Of a stretch of DNA of 64,000 nucleotides, positions 41,981-52,360 are shown piece after piece. This DNA is from Flavobacterium hydatis (lineage in GTDB: Bacteria > Bacteroidota > Bacteroidia > Flavobacteriales > Flavobacteriaceae), in contig NZ_JPRM01000008.1 of NCBI RefSeq assembly GCF_000737695.1, forward strand, positions 36,432 through 100,431, written 5' to 3'. The stretch's first letter is position 1. Each line of letters starts with the position of its first letter. Position numbers and translations under genes: made by a program. Under the pieces are notes generated by a model. It was not told the DNA's origin and did not search any database. It saw only the letters and a program-made list of their open reading frames with translations.

Positions 41981-44900
41981 ATGAATAATTATTCATTTTA
42001 CAAGGGTAGTAAGGCTCTTTATTGCCTGATTTTTTTCGGGTGTTTCTTGTCTTTTACCCCTGTTTTAGCAATGAGTTCCCTGCGGCAACTGCAGTCCAAC
42101 TCCCAACAAAATCTGGTACATGGTACCATTACTGATGGTACTAATCCTCTACCTGGCGTGACCATTGCCCTAAAGAACAAAACTAATTCGGGCACGATTT
42201 CTGATTACAACGGGCAGTATAATATCGCTGCTGCTGTTTCAGATACTTTAATAGTTTCCTTTATTGGTTTCAAAACGGCCCTGGTCCCCATAAAAGGACG
42301 GCAAACCATAAACATAGCTTTAGAGTACGATACCATGGCACTGCAAGAAGTCCGAATCAACGCAGGCTACTATACAGTAAAGGAAAGCGAGCGTACGGGC
42401 AGTATTTCCAGAATCACTGCCAAAGACATCGAAACCCAACCTGTAACGAATGTTCTAGCCACTTTACAAGGACGTATGGCTGGTGTAAATGTAACCCAAA
42501 CCACAGGAGTTCCTGGTGGAGGATTCGAAATCCAGATACGAGGACAAAACAGCATACGCCCCGAAGGAAATAATCCTCTATATATTATAGATGGTGTACC
42601 CTATGCCTCAGATCCTATTGGTTACAACCAAACTTCCACAATCTTTCCTACTGTAACGAGTCCATTAAACAGTATCAATCCAGATGCAATAGAAAGTATT
42701 GAAATACTCAAAGATGCAGACGCAACGGCTATTTATGGTTCACGTGGAGCCAATGGTGTAGTGCTCATTACTACTAAAAAGGGAAAGGAGGGAAAAACAA
42801 AGTTTACCCTTACTGCATCATCTGGTGCTGGAACAGTAACCAAATTCATGAAACTTATGGATACCAAGCAGTATCTTGCCATGCGTCGTCAGGCATTTGT
42901 TAATGATAAGATTGCTACGTATCCTTCCAACGCATACGACATCAATGGAACATGGGATCAAAATAGGCACACCGATTGGCAAAAGGAACTTATTGGAGGT
43001 ACGGCTGTCATTACTGATTTACAAGGAACAATCACAGGTGGTTCACAGTATACCCAATTTCTCTTCAGCGGGAATTATAATACCCAATCTACAGTATTTC
43101 CTGGTAACTTTTTGTATAAAAAAGGAGGTTCTCAATTCAGTCTTAACCATCAGTCAGTAGATGGCAAATTTCTTTTGGTATTGTCATTAGGTTATACTGC
43201 ACAAAATAACAACCAGCCCGCTAGTGATCTTACCAATGATTCTCGTTCTATTGTTCCCAATGCCCCATCGCTCTATGATATAGCTGGGAATCTCAATTGG
43301 GAGAACGGAACATGGGACAATCCACTAAGGAACTTGCCAGCTGAATTTAAATTCAAAACCAAAGACTTACTTGCAAATACGATTTTGTCATATGAAATTA
43401 TACCTGATTTGGTGGTTAAAAGTAGTTTTGGTTATACCGATTTGAATCATGTGGAGAGTCGTACCAATCCTTCTACTGTTTACAATCCCTCTTTGGGATA
43501 CACCAGCGCCAATTCAAGTTTATTTCTTAACAACACCAATAGGAATTCATGGATTATTGAACCACAGATTAATTGGGAAAAGAAATTTGGTGGAGGTAAA
43601 TTTGGAATTCTCTTAGGAGGAACTTTCCAACAACAGACGACTTCCAAATTATTCCAGTCTGGAACTGGGTTTAGTTCCAATAGTCTAATCAATGACCTTG
43701 CATCGGCTGCTACTAAGCAAGTGCTTCTAAGTGATGAAACCATTTATAAATACCAAGCTTTTTTTGGTAGAATCAATTACAATTGGCACGACCGTTACAT
43801 CGTAAACCTAACTGCAAGACGTGATGGGTCGAGTCGTTTTGGTCCAGGGAATCGATATGCAAATTTTGGAGCAGTTGGTGTTGCTTGGTTATTTTCCAAT
43901 GAAAACTTTTTAAAAAACAATTCCTGGTTTAGCTTCGGGAAGCTTCGTGGTAGTTATGGAACGACAGGAAGTGATCAAATTGGGGACTATCAATTTTTGA
44001 ACACTTACAACTCCTCAGGAATTAATTATCAGAATATTATAGGACTACAGCCCACTCGTTTATTTAATCCTGGCTTTGGATGGGAAGTCAATAAAAAAAT
44101 GGAAGTTGCTTTAGAACTAGGTTTTTTAGCAGACAGATTTTTTGTCACTAGTGCTTGGTATCAAAACCGCTCTTCAAATCAACTTGTTGGTATTCCTCTT
44201 CCAGGAACTACAGGTTTTACTCTACTTCAAGCTAATCTGGATGCAACGGTAGAAAATACAGGATTAGAGTTTACACTGCGGACGGTTAATTTTTCTACCG
44301 CGCATTTTAATTGGATCACTAGTCTTAACTTGAGTATTTCTCGCAATGAACTTGTTAGTTTTCCTAATTTAAAAAGTTCGACCTATAGAAATACATACCG
44401 TATCGGAGAACCACTAAATATTCAATTAGGGTACAAATACATTGGACTTGATCCCATAACAGGGGTATATCAGTTTCAAGACCAAAATAATGATGGAGTA
44501 CTGTCCTCTCCCGATGATAGGCAAACTGTAATGAATCTTAATCCCGATTATTTTGGAGGATTGCAAAATCAATTGCGTTATAAACACTGGAAACTGGATT
44601 TTCTTTTCCAATTTGTAAAACAACTCAATAGAAGTTATAGCGGGATTCCTGGATTGATGTATAATCAACCAGAAAGAATAATCAATAGTTGGCAACAAAC
44701 AGGAGATTTGGGACCTTATCAACTCTATACTGCAGGATATAATGCTGCTGCTATGACCGCTCAATCACGCTATACGACAAGTGATGCTTCTATAGTAGAC
44801 GCTTCGTACGTACGACTTAAAACAGTTGCAATAAGCTATGACATTCCTTTAAATTTAAAAACGGTACAATGCACGGTAACCTTACAAGGACAAAATCTCT

Positions 44901-45001
44901 TGACTTTTACTCCTTATAAAGATGGAGATCCTGAATTTAAGAGCAGTGGTTATCTTCCTCCTTTAAAAGTTATTACCGCCGGAATTCAACTAACTTTTTA
45001 A
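41981..45001 (+). CDS. SusC/RagA-type TonB-dependent outer-membrane transporter
   Basis: 1006 residues. Signal peptide to about residue 30, then a carboxypeptidase-regulatory-like domain (LVHGTITDGTNPLPGVTIAL to about residue 125). The plug domain has VLATLQGRMAGVNVTQTTG and NNPLYIIDGVPY, with the conserved DADATAIYGSRGANGVVLIT, and the rest is a barrel ending GYLPPLKVITAGIQLTF. It imports a ligand across the outer membrane with the SusD protein, using TonB energy. SusD follows after 10 nt and an S9 peptidase after that, which points to peptide or protein-derived ligands rather than glycans. Complete, of normal length. Confidence 0.92.
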   Translation: MNNYSFYKGSKALYCLIFFGCFLSFTPVLAMSSLRQLQSNSQQNLVHGTITDGTNPLPGVTIALKNKTNSGTISDYNGQYNIAAAVSDTLIVSFIGFKTALVPIKGRQTINIALEYDTMALQEVRINAGYYTVKESERTGSISRITAKDIETQPVTNVLATLQGRMAGVNVTQTTGVPGGGFEIQIRGQNSIRPEGNNPLYIIDGVPYASDPIGYNQTSTIFPTVTSPLNSINPDAIESIEILKDADATAIYGSRGANGVVLITTKKGKEGKTKFTLTASSGAGTVTKFMKLMDTKQYLAMRRQAFVNDKIATYPSNAYDINGTWDQNRHTDWQKELIGGTAVITDLQGTITGGSQYTQFLFSGNYNTQSTVFPGNFLYKKGGSQFSLNHQSVDGKFLLVLSLGYTAQNNNQPASDLTNDSRSIVPNAPSLYDIAGNLNWENGTWDNPLRNLPAEFKFKTKDLLANTILSYEIIPDLVVKSSFGYTDLNHVESRTNPSTVYNPSLGYTSANSSLFLNNTNRNSWIIEPQINWEKKFGGGKFGILLGGTFQQQTTSKLFQSGTGFSSNSLINDLASAATKQVLLSDETIYKYQAFFGRINYNWHDRYIVNLTARRDGSSRFGPGNRYANFGAVGVAWLFSNENFLKNNSWFSFGKLRGSYGTTGSDQIGDYQFLNTYNSSGINYQNIIGLQPTRLFNPGFGWEVNKKMEVALELGFLADRFFVTSAWYQNRSSNQLVGIPLPGTTGFTLLQANLDATVENTGLEFTLRTVNFSTAHFNWITSLNLSISRNELVSFPNLKSSTYRNTYRIGEPLNIQLGYKYIGLDPITGVYQFQDQNNDGVLSSPDDRQTVMNLNPDYFGGLQNQLRYKHWKLDFLFQFVKQLNRSYSGIPGLMYNQPERIINSWQQTGDLGPYQLYTAGYNAAAMTAQSRYTTSDASIVDASYVRLKTVAISYDIPLNLKTVQCTVTLQGQNLLTFTPYKDGDPEFKSSGYLPPLKVITAGIQLTF

Positions 45002-45011
45002 CCTATAACGT

Positions 45012-46415
45012 ATGAAAACGATATCTAAAAAAAAGAACAAGTACTGGAGTATAGTTAAAAAAATATTTTTTTTAAACTTTGTCTTCTCCATGCCAGCCTG
45101 CGACTCCTTTCTAGAGGTAGATCTTCCAAAATCACAGCTTACCAATACAACAGTATTTCAGGATTATACCACTGCCAATGCAGCAATGGCAGATGTCTAC
45201 GCTAAAATTAGAGATAAAGGACTTCTCACAGGAACCCAATTTGGACTTTCAAACCAATTAGGGAACTATACCGATGAACTTACTTTTTATGGAACTCCAA
45301 CAAGTGCTACTTCGGGATTTTACACCAATGTAATTTTGCCTTCCAATAGCACAGTAACACTATTTTGGAATAACTCATACAATCAAATTTATGCTGCTAA
45401 TGCAGTATTGGAAGGAGTTCGGTCATCAACGTTCAGTACACAAGAAAAGGTACAACTAGAGGGAGAGGCACTCTTTGTACGCGCATTACTTCATTTTTAT
45501 TTGTTACAACTCTTTGGAGACATTCCATATATCCAAACTACGGATTTCAGAGCTAATAGTATCATAACGAAGACGCCAAGTGATCAGGTCTATGAACATA
45601 TTATAACTGATTTAAAAACGGCAGAAGGCTTACTGTTACCTTCTTATCCCAATATAGAAAGAATACGTCCAAATTCTTTTGTAGCAAAGGCTCTTTTAGC
45701 AAGGGTTTATCTCTATAGAGGTGCGTGGGAGGATGCCAACAAAATGGCTACAGCATTATTAGAAAACAATTCATTATATGTTTTCGAAAATACGCTCAGT
45801 AAGGTGTTCTTAAAAAATTCCACAGAGACTATTTGGCAATTTATGCCTTCCGTTGCAGGGAAAAATACAGACGAGGGTGTTCTTTTTATTTTTACTTCAG
45901 GACCACCGACACTAGTATCGCTAAGTGAATTACTTATGAATTCTTTTACAGCAACCGATTTACGTAAAACTACATGGACTACTATGGTAAGTAAAGGAAC
46001 TTTAACATGGTACTATGCTTCTAAATACAAAGAACCCAAAGTATCTTCTACTTCAAAGGAATATTCTATAGTGTTACGTCTGACTGAGCAATATCTTATA
46101 CGAGCTGAAGCCAGGGCAGTACTAGGGAATCTTATCGGAGCCAAAGAAGATTTGAATAAAATAAGAAAACGTGCAGGACTCTCAGATACAGTAGCAAACA
46201 CAAAAGAAGAAATACTAACAGCAATACTCGAAGAAAGAAGAAAAGAGTTTTTTACAGAATATGGGCATCGCTTTTTTGATCTCAAACGTATGGGGAAACT
46301 TGATACTGTTTTGTCCATAAAACCCGGTTGGAACACAACAGATGGTCTTTTGCCTATTCCAGAGAATGAACTTACGCTCAATCCAAATCTCAAACCTCAA
46401 AACCCTGGTTATTAA
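45012..46415 (+). CDS. SusD/RagB-type nutrient-binding lipoprotein
   Basis: 467 residues. Lipoprotein-like leader with FSMPACDSFLEVDLPKSQL, the usual SusD start after the lipid-modified Cys. TPR-like helices follow (EGEALFVRALLHFYLLQLFG, SFVAKALLARVYLYRGAWED), then the SusD C-terminal part LRLTEQYLIRAEARAVLG, with EERRKEFFTEYGHRFFDLKR and PIPENELTLNPNLKPQNPGY. It forms the lid of the SusC transporter. It lies 10 nt after susC and 33 nt before the S9 peptidase gene. Family assignment is certain; the ligand is not. Confidence 0.92.
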   Translation: MKTISKKKNKYWSIVKKIFFLNFVFSMPACDSFLEVDLPKSQLTNTTVFQDYTTANAAMADVYAKIRDKGLLTGTQFGLSNQLGNYTDELTFYGTPTSATSGFYTNVILPSNSTVTLFWNNSYNQIYAANAVLEGVRSSTFSTQEKVQLEGEALFVRALLHFYLLQLFGDIPYIQTTDFRANSIITKTPSDQVYEHIITDLKTAEGLLLPSYPNIERIRPNSFVAKALLARVYLYRGAWEDANKMATALLENNSLYVFENTLSKVFLKNSTETIWQFMPSVAGKNTDEGVLFIFTSGPPTLVSLSELLMNSFTATDLRKTTWTTMVSKGTLTWYYASKYKEPKVSSTSKEYSIVLRLTEQYLIRAEARAVLGNLIGAKEDLNKIRKRAGLSDTVANTKEEILTAILEERRKEFFTEYGHRFFDLKRMGKLDTVLSIKPGWNTTDGLLPIPENELTLNPNLKPQNPGY

Positions 46416-46448
46416 ATTTTAAAACGAGTTATAAAACCAAATACTAAA

Positions 46449-49106
46449 ATGAAAATATTATCCAAAATAACCTCAACATTGCCATGGCGAAAGCCATCCT
46501 TTTTTTTAGTTTTTATTTTGCAATTAGTCGCCTGCTCTCTCTGGGGGCAGGTAGTGCAAAAAAAGACCTTAACAGTAGAGGATTACCCAAAGTGGGGGCA
46601 ATTAATTTTTGACAAAATGAGTGAAAATGGGCAATGGGTTAATTATACCATGTCCTATGAAAATGGTCTTGACACCTTATTTGTTAAAAATACCAAAACA
46701 TTAAAAGCATATGCTTTCCCCTTAGCAGATCGAGGAGCTTTTATCACCTCAGATTGGTTTATCTACCAAACAACGAAGAAAATTCATCTGGTAAATTTGA
46801 AAACAGGCAAACAAGAAACAGTACTTAATGCCACCCGGTATATGTATTCTTCGGCTGCAAAGCAACTCTTGATTTTAACAACGGAAAAAGGAAAAGGAAA
46901 CACGTTAATTATTCGCGAACCAGATGGAACTGGTGAGGAGCGTCTTGCTGGAGTAGATGAATTCGTAATGGATCCGACAAAACAAATAGTTCTCTACACA
47001 ACAACAGTTGGTCATAAGCATAGTGTTTGTCTTTTGGAACTTTTGCATGAAAACCGAAAAACACTACTACATACTGGTTCAAATCATTTTACTAATTTGG
47101 TATGGCATACAAAAGGAAAAACCCTAGCCTTTATGGAGTGTCCTAGCGAATCCAGCCCAAAAAACACTATTTTTTATTATAGCCTGTCTGATAAAAAAGT
47201 ATACAATTCCAGTCCTGAGATTCAACAAGCCTTTTTGGGTGATTCTCTTTTTATTCCTGCCTTACCAGCAATAAATTATAAACTTAAAATTTCAGATGAC
47301 ATGCAAAAAGTGTTTTTTACTTTAAAGGGAATAGGAAAATCAAGAGATACTCTAAAAGATTCTGATGTACAACTATGGAATGGAAATGCCAAATGGATTT
47401 ATCCAAGAGAAGAAAAAAAAGAAAATCAAAAAGAAAAGACTTATCTCGGATTATGGGATCCACTTGAAAATCACTTCCTGCTCATTTCTAATGATACCTT
47501 GTCAGAGTTTATGTTAACGGGAGATCAGAAGTATGCGGTACTATCTAATAAACGGCAATATGAGCCACAATATGATTATGATGGGCCTCGGGATTACTAT
47601 CTAGTTGATTTATCTACTAGCAAAAGTGAGTTGCTTTTGAAGAAGCACTCAGGTAGTAATCGACGTACTATTGTATCTCCAACAGGAAAATACATCTCCT
47701 ATTTTAAACAAGGAAATTGGTGGATCTATGATATTATAAAGAAGACCCATACCAATATTACTAAAAACATTGGACAATCTTTTTTAAATAACGAAGGTGA
47801 ATACTCAAATGAAGGACTATATTCAACTATAGGCTGGACGCCAAGGGATAATGAAATTTTGCTATTTGATAAATATGACCTCTGGACAATTAAACCAGAT
47901 GGATCATCTGCTCGTAGGCTGACCCATGGCAGGGAAACCCAAACTAGCTTTCGATTGGCAGGATATTCTAATAGACCCACAACAGAAATAAATTATAATG
48001 GAAGAATTCATGAAATTATAGATCTCAATAAAGGATTATTGTTAGAAAGTACCAACGAACAAAAACATTCGGGCTATTATAGATGGACGACTAAATCCAT
48101 TGAAAAGATTGTATATTCTACAAATTCTCAATTGAATCAACTCACGTTGTCCACTAAAAATGATGTATTTGTATATAGCGAACAACGTTATAATCTTCCT
48201 CCACGATTGATGATGGAAACCCGTGCTGATAAAACACCCAAAGTAATAGTACAAAGTAATCCCCAACATCAACATTTTAATTGGGGAAAAGCAGAATTGA
48301 TTACATATAAAAATGCTAAAGGGCAATCATTACAAGCTATTTTATATTATCCAGCGGAATATACCAATAAAAAGAAATATCCTATGATTGTTAATATTTA
48401 TGAAAAATTCTCTGATAGACTCCATAGGTATATTAACCCTTCTCAGTTCAAAGATGTTGGATTTAATATTTCTACTTTTACATCACAAGGTTATTTTGTG
48501 CTCTTACCTGATATTTCATATGAAATTGGCAATGTTGGATTATCAGCAGCAGATTGTGTTATTTCAGCAACAAATGAAGTAATTGTTCAAGGACATGTTT
48601 TACCTAATAAAATAGGTCTCATTGGCCATTCTTTTGGAGGATATGAAACGGATTTTATAATCACACAAACCAAGCTTTTTACCGCTGCTGTTGCAGGTGC
48701 AGCTGCAACTGATTTAACTAGTTATTATCTTACGGTTGGAAATACAGGGAGACCCGAAATGTGGCGTTTTGAGAATCAACAATGGCGTATGGGAAAATCA
48801 CTTTTTGAAGACAAAGTTGGCTACGATAGAAATTCACCGATAGTTCATGTAAACAACATTACAACTCCATTGCTTTCTTGGACAGGTGGTGATGATAGAC
48901 AAGTGAATTGGAATCAGAGTATTGAATTTTATTTAGCATTATGGCGTCTTAAAAAACAACATATTATGTTACTGTATCCTAAAGAAGAACATACACTTAG
49001 TGAAAGGAAAAATCAAAAAGATCTTTCTATTCGATTGCATGAGTGGTTTGATTATTATTTAAAAGATATGCCACCAGCATTATGGATTAAGGTTGGACTT
49101 AAATAA
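46449..49106 (+). CDS. S9-family (prolyl oligopeptidase-like) peptidase
   Basis: 885 residues. Signal-like N-terminus (VFILQLVACSLWGQ), a beta-propeller-like domain over about residues 60-590, then an alpha/beta-hydrolase domain. The catalytic set is present: Ser728 in GHSFGGYE, Asp816 in GGDDRQVNW, His848 in KEEHTLSE. It likely cleaves short peptides in the periplasm or at the surface. As third gene of a susC-susD-peptidase operon it fits uptake and processing of peptides. Intact. A terminator follows at 49124-49157. Confidence 0.9.
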   Translation: MKILSKITSTLPWRKPSFFLVFILQLVACSLWGQVVQKKTLTVEDYPKWGQLIFDKMSENGQWVNYTMSYENGLDTLFVKNTKTLKAYAFPLADRGAFITSDWFIYQTTKKIHLVNLKTGKQETVLNATRYMYSSAAKQLLILTTEKGKGNTLIIREPDGTGEERLAGVDEFVMDPTKQIVLYTTTVGHKHSVCLLELLHENRKTLLHTGSNHFTNLVWHTKGKTLAFMECPSESSPKNTIFYYSLSDKKVYNSSPEIQQAFLGDSLFIPALPAINYKLKISDDMQKVFFTLKGIGKSRDTLKDSDVQLWNGNAKWIYPREEKKENQKEKTYLGLWDPLENHFLLISNDTLSEFMLTGDQKYAVLSNKRQYEPQYDYDGPRDYYLVDLSTSKSELLLKKHSGSNRRTIVSPTGKYISYFKQGNWWIYDIIKKTHTNITKNIGQSFLNNEGEYSNEGLYSTIGWTPRDNEILLFDKYDLWTIKPDGSSARRLTHGRETQTSFRLAGYSNRPTTEINYNGRIHEIIDLNKGLLLESTNEQKHSGYYRWTTKSIEKIVYSTNSQLNQLTLSTKNDVFVYSEQRYNLPPRLMMETRADKTPKVIVQSNPQHQHFNWGKAELITYKNAKGQSLQAILYYPAEYTNKKKYPMIVNIYEKFSDRLHRYINPSQFKDVGFNISTFTSQGYFVLLPDISYEIGNVGLSAADCVISATNEVIVQGHVLPNKIGLIGHSFGGYETDFIITQTKLFTAAVAGAAATDLTSYYLTVGNTGRPEMWRFENQQWRMGKSLFEDKVGYDRNSPIVHVNNITTPLLSWTGGDDRQVNWNQSIEFYLALWRLKKQHIMLLYPKEEHTLSERKNQKDLSIRLHEWFDYYLKDMPPALWIKVGLK

Positions 49107-49123
49107 TAATTTAGTATAAATGG

Positions 49124-49157
49124 TAATGCAGTTCTATAAAGAACTGCATTACATTTT
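49124..49157 (+). terminator. Terminator of the SusC-SusD-peptidase operon
   Basis: TAATGCAGTTCT (49124-49135) pairs perfectly with AGAACTGCATTA (49140-49151) over a 4-nt loop, followed by CATTTTT. It also faces the convergent peptide gene. Confidence 0.9.
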
Positions 49158-49176
49158 TAGAAAGATATTCTAAAAA

Positions 49177-49461
49177 TTAATCAGGACGGAACAACGTTAT
49201 AGGACAGCTGGTTTCTCCCTCATTTAACCCATACGCTTGAGGTCCATTATCATAAAAAAGACGGCAAAGTTCATCGCCTTCATCAACACAATCCACTTCC
49301 ATACCACAAGGATCTTCAGGTATAGCGACAAAGCCTGTTATTGGATCTGGATCATCGGTGATTTTTGCATCACTTTGCATTGATGTGGTCAGAAATGCAC
49401 CAGAAATGGCCAGTACAAAAACTGCAGCTGGCATCATTTTTTTTAAAATTATTGCTTTCAT
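49177..49461 (-). CDS. Small secreted four-cysteine peptide (DUF6520-type)
   Basis: 94 residues. Hydrophobic leader (KKMMPAAVFVLAISGAF), then an acidic mature part with four cysteines (DPCG, VDCV, ELCR, TSCP), enough for two disulfides. This is the build of the DUF6520 family found beside MauE-type proteins and SusC in Bacteroidetes. It is the gene after the MauE-like gene on the same strand (93 nt gap) and convergent with the peptidase operon. It may be an exported disulfide-bonded signal or effector peptide that MauE oxidises and the peptidase or transporter handles; that link is inference. Confidence 0.7.
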   Translation of the reverse strand: MKAIILKKMMPAAVFVLAISGAFLTTSMQSDAKITDDPDPITGFVAIPEDPCGMEVDCVDEGDELCRLFYDNGPQAYGLNEGETSCPITLFRPD

Positions 49462-49554
49462 AATAGTAAAATTTATGGTTAATAGTGATCTACTTTTTTC
49501 TACAGGTGTTCGATCTAGTTCCTGATACTTAGCGCTAGTATATCATTTCATGTA

Positions 49555-51084
49555 TCAGAGACTTTTTCCCGCTACACGTTTTATTTCGTTTTTTAGTATC
49601 TCATTCAATTGATAAACTACCAATTTAGTATCAATAAGGACATATACATGGGTTGGGGTAACAAGAAAGTTGCGAAGCTTTTTACCATCAATTCCATATA
49701 TATGGAAACTAAATAAATAAGCTTTCTTGTTTAAATCATAAACATCAATTACAGAGGCTTGTTTCCAAACTTCTTTTTGTTCGTAACGACCCGGAACGTT
49801 AGAATTTACAAAAAGTAAATGTCCGAAAACGCTGCTGCATGCGTTAACAGTCAGCGTTGGTTTTGCCATTGTTTGTTCCGTTTTTTCTTTGAGGTAGGCT
49901 ACTTTTATTTGCGCACGTGATACGGTATCAATTGTATTACCACGATAATCTAATGTCCCATTTTCATCAGCTACTATATACTCATTTCGATAACTATAGA
50001 GATAGACGATTCTTTTCATTTCTTCACTATAATGTAACATTCCATCCGTATCAAAAACGCCATCGATTTGCTTTTGTAATAATTCTGGTGCCATGCTGAT
50101 TTTTGATTGACTCCCAGCGGTAAATACACCAAGAATGTTATTGCTATTAGTCTTACTAATTCCTCTAAAGGCAATAGTGCTACTATCTATAGGGACGGCG
50201 GTACCAAAATAAGGAGGTCTAGGTTCTTGTAATTTGGCCTTCCAATTGGTAATCCTGCCACTAAATATGGCAGGAGCGCTGCCATCAATTATATAGAAAA
50301 AAGGTGGACGAACTGACATTCTAACGGATTTGAAAGAAAAACTGTCGCGATTAAATGTCGCTCGTATCTTTTGTTGCTGTAGTTTGTTGTCAATAGATAA
50401 TAAATACATTGGAACCGTATAATTTCCAAGATATAATTTGCCATTACCAGCTCCTGCAAAATAATACGAATTGTACTTTAAATCTAAAGTATGAGTGAGT
50501 GTAATCGGATGATGTGGGTAACGACGAATAAAAGGATTTTGATGGTGTATGATTTCTTCCGAAGTAAGAAATAAAATGATGACTGCAACACAGCTCAATA
50601 AGAAAGTCAAAACTAACTGAATGGGATAGGAGAGAAGCCTTGTGCTTTTTTTTCCAGAGTTACTTTGAGGATGATTGAGCCAAAGTGCTAAGCCCGCTAT
50701 TAAAACAAAGAAGATGTTAAATAACAGGTGTTCCTGCCAACTCATTTTCTCTAGAATTCCGCCACAAGAACAAGGGAGAAAAGAGCTGTAATTGAGCATG
50801 ATAAAAATATAAGCAGTAAACATAGTCATCAAACAAAATCCAGCGTAAAGTCCCTTAATGCGGGTGCTTGGAAATAGCAGTAATATTGCAATTACAAATT
50901 CTCCGATAAGTACTGCCCAGGAAATCCAATCTGCAAAAGCACTTAGTAATGGAGATTGCCCTAGTTCTACCTTGAAGTTTTCAAAATCAAGTCCTTTGTT
51001 CATGGCAGCATAAACCAATAAAAAAACATAAAGGAGACAGGTTATGTCAAGAATTATATTTTTACTTTTTGTATTCAATTTCAT
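49555..51084 (-). CDS. MauE/DoxX-like redox membrane protein with C-terminal extracellular domain
   Basis: 509 residues. The N-terminal ~180 residues have four to five membrane helices and the MauE motif LPCSCGGILEKMSWQEHL (Cys at about residues 103 and 105), the redox pair of the MauE/DoxX family, related to disulfide formation. The C-terminal ~320 residues lie outside the membrane and are beta-rich, propeller-like (YNSYYFAGAGNGKLYLGNYT, ATFNRDSFSFKSVRMSVRPP). It precedes a small four-cysteine peptide gene on the same strand, so it probably makes or reshuffles that peptide's disulfides. The fused domain is longer than in plain MauE. Confidence 0.8.
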   Translation of the reverse strand: MKLNTKSKNIILDITCLLYVFLLVYAAMNKGLDFENFKVELGQSPLLSAFADWISWAVLIGEFVIAILLLFPSTRIKGLYAGFCLMTMFTAYIFIMLNYSSFLPCSCGGILEKMSWQEHLLFNIFFVLIAGLALWLNHPQSNSGKKSTRLLSYPIQLVLTFLLSCVAVIILFLTSEEIIHHQNPFIRRYPHHPITLTHTLDLKYNSYYFAGAGNGKLYLGNYTVPMYLLSIDNKLQQQKIRATFNRDSFSFKSVRMSVRPPFFYIIDGSAPAIFSGRITNWKAKLQEPRPPYFGTAVPIDSSTIAFRGISKTNSNNILGVFTAGSQSKISMAPELLQKQIDGVFDTDGMLHYSEEMKRIVYLYSYRNEYIVADENGTLDYRGNTIDTVSRAQIKVAYLKEKTEQTMAKPTLTVNACSSVFGHLLFVNSNVPGRYEQKEVWKQASVIDVYDLNKKAYLFSFHIYGIDGKKLRNFLVTPTHVYVLIDTKLVVYQLNEILKNEIKRVAGKSL

Positions 51085-51313
51085 ATTATCTAATCTTTAG
51101 GTTGATACACTTATAAAGTGTGAAATTCTATAAACTCAAATAATAGAGAGCATTTAGATAACACTTTCAATTATTTAGATTTGGAGCAAAACAAAATTAC
51201 AACAGTCTGTTTGTTAGATTGTTATTAAAAACAAGCCAAAATTTCTCAATAACATTCATTTTTAGTTAAAGTTTGAAAAACTGCATTAGGAGCTTCTATT
51301 TATTAATAAAAAA

Positions 51314-51347
51314 GTGCCAAATAAACCTCTATTTGTTTATTTGGCAC
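51314..51347 (-). terminator. Terminator of the 51371-51661 gene
   Basis: GTGCCAAATAAAC (51314-51326) pairs perfectly with GTTTATTTGGCAC (51335-51347) over an 8-nt loop; on the minus strand TTTTTTATT follows. Confidence 0.88.
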
Positions 51348-51370
51348 ACAACTACTTTCCCTCCTTTTTA

Positions 51371-51661
51371 TTACTTTCCAGTTTCGCTCAATGTTTTTAG
51401 TTTTTCACTGAGTTCGATAAGTCCAGCCTTTTGCAAACATTCATCTCCAAAGAGTTTTAATTCTTCAAGATTTGCTTCTGGAATACTGGTCATAAGAAGC
51501 GATAGTTTATCATCACCTTTGGTCGATAATCCGCGTTCAATAACATGGTTTAATAATAAAACATTTTTTCGTGAAATTTTCAAATCAATCTTCACTACAT
51601 CATTCATACCAGGGATACTGAGCACAGTATCAAGAACCTTGGCCACATCATTTGGTGTCAT
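51371..51661 (-). CDS. Small conserved-type helical protein beside oriT region
   Basis: 96 residues from ATG at 51661 (MTPNDVAKVLDTVLSIPGMN); a GTG three codons upstream is an alternative. Helical, no signal or membrane segment, with DVVKIDLKISRKNVLLLNHV and an acidic C-terminal half. Its position next to the mobilisation region and own terminator suggest a small element-borne accessory gene, perhaps regulatory. I do not recognise its family. Confidence 0.55.
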   Translation of the reverse strand: MTPNDVAKVLDTVLSIPGMNDVVKIDLKISRKNVLLLNHVIERGLSTKGDDKLSLLMTSIPEANLEELKLFGDECLQKAGLIELSEKLKTLSETGK

Positions 51662-51736
51662 AATCTTCACGTTTTTAATTAATAATTTATTCTATAAAGA
51701 TAGAAAGTTGCTTGTGAGTTTTGATAGGCAAAATTT

Positions 51737-51749
51737 ACCTATGATAGGT
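51737..51749. promoter_or_regulatory. Palindromic operator candidate ACCTAT-G-ATAGGT
   Basis: A perfect 6+6 palindrome 76 bp before the ATG at 51661 on the opposite side. A partial copy (GATAGGCAAA) lies at 51723-51732. The position suits a repressor site for that gene. Confidence 0.4.
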
Positions 51750-52360
51750 AGAATCCACAGCACTTGTCTAATTTTGTATCTGATATAAAGGCAAAATATT
51801 AAAACGTATGATAGGATTTTAGGCAAATAAAGCTCAATAATTTGCTTTGAATTTGATATAAAGTATGCTAATTAAAGTAGGTTTTAAAACGATTTTCAAG
51901 AGTGAGAAATTCAAAAAGAAGATACGTGTCAAAAGATTGGTCATCTTAAATTAAGAAGATTTTAGGATGTGATTTTCTTTAAGTATTTAGTGACGCCTAT
52001 TACCTTATAAATGAACAACTAAAAACCTTCTTTAAAAAGTCAGGATTTTGTTGTTTTTAAAATTGATTTATTGCTTTGAAAGAGCACCACTTTTTAGGGA
52101 AGTTGGTAAGTAAATTCAGTTTTGTACTTATCTCGTAGCAATGGTTTTAAATTATATGCGATGTGCACTTTCTTTGATTACAGAAAATGGTAATAATATA
52201 TCCTTCTATAATATGTTCTTGAGATTTTAGGAGGTTACAATGACTGTTATTATAATTAAATTAAATTAAATCTCAAGATTAATATACCGCAGATTATAAA
52301 AAGGAAAAATAGTTTTGAAAATTTTAGAAAAATAGAGATATCTCAAGAGTATTTAAAACA

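Noticed and set aside
51273..51788. Plus-strand frame of 171 codons
   Set aside because: Antisense to the 96-residue gene and crosses its strong terminator; composition is that of a shadow frame.
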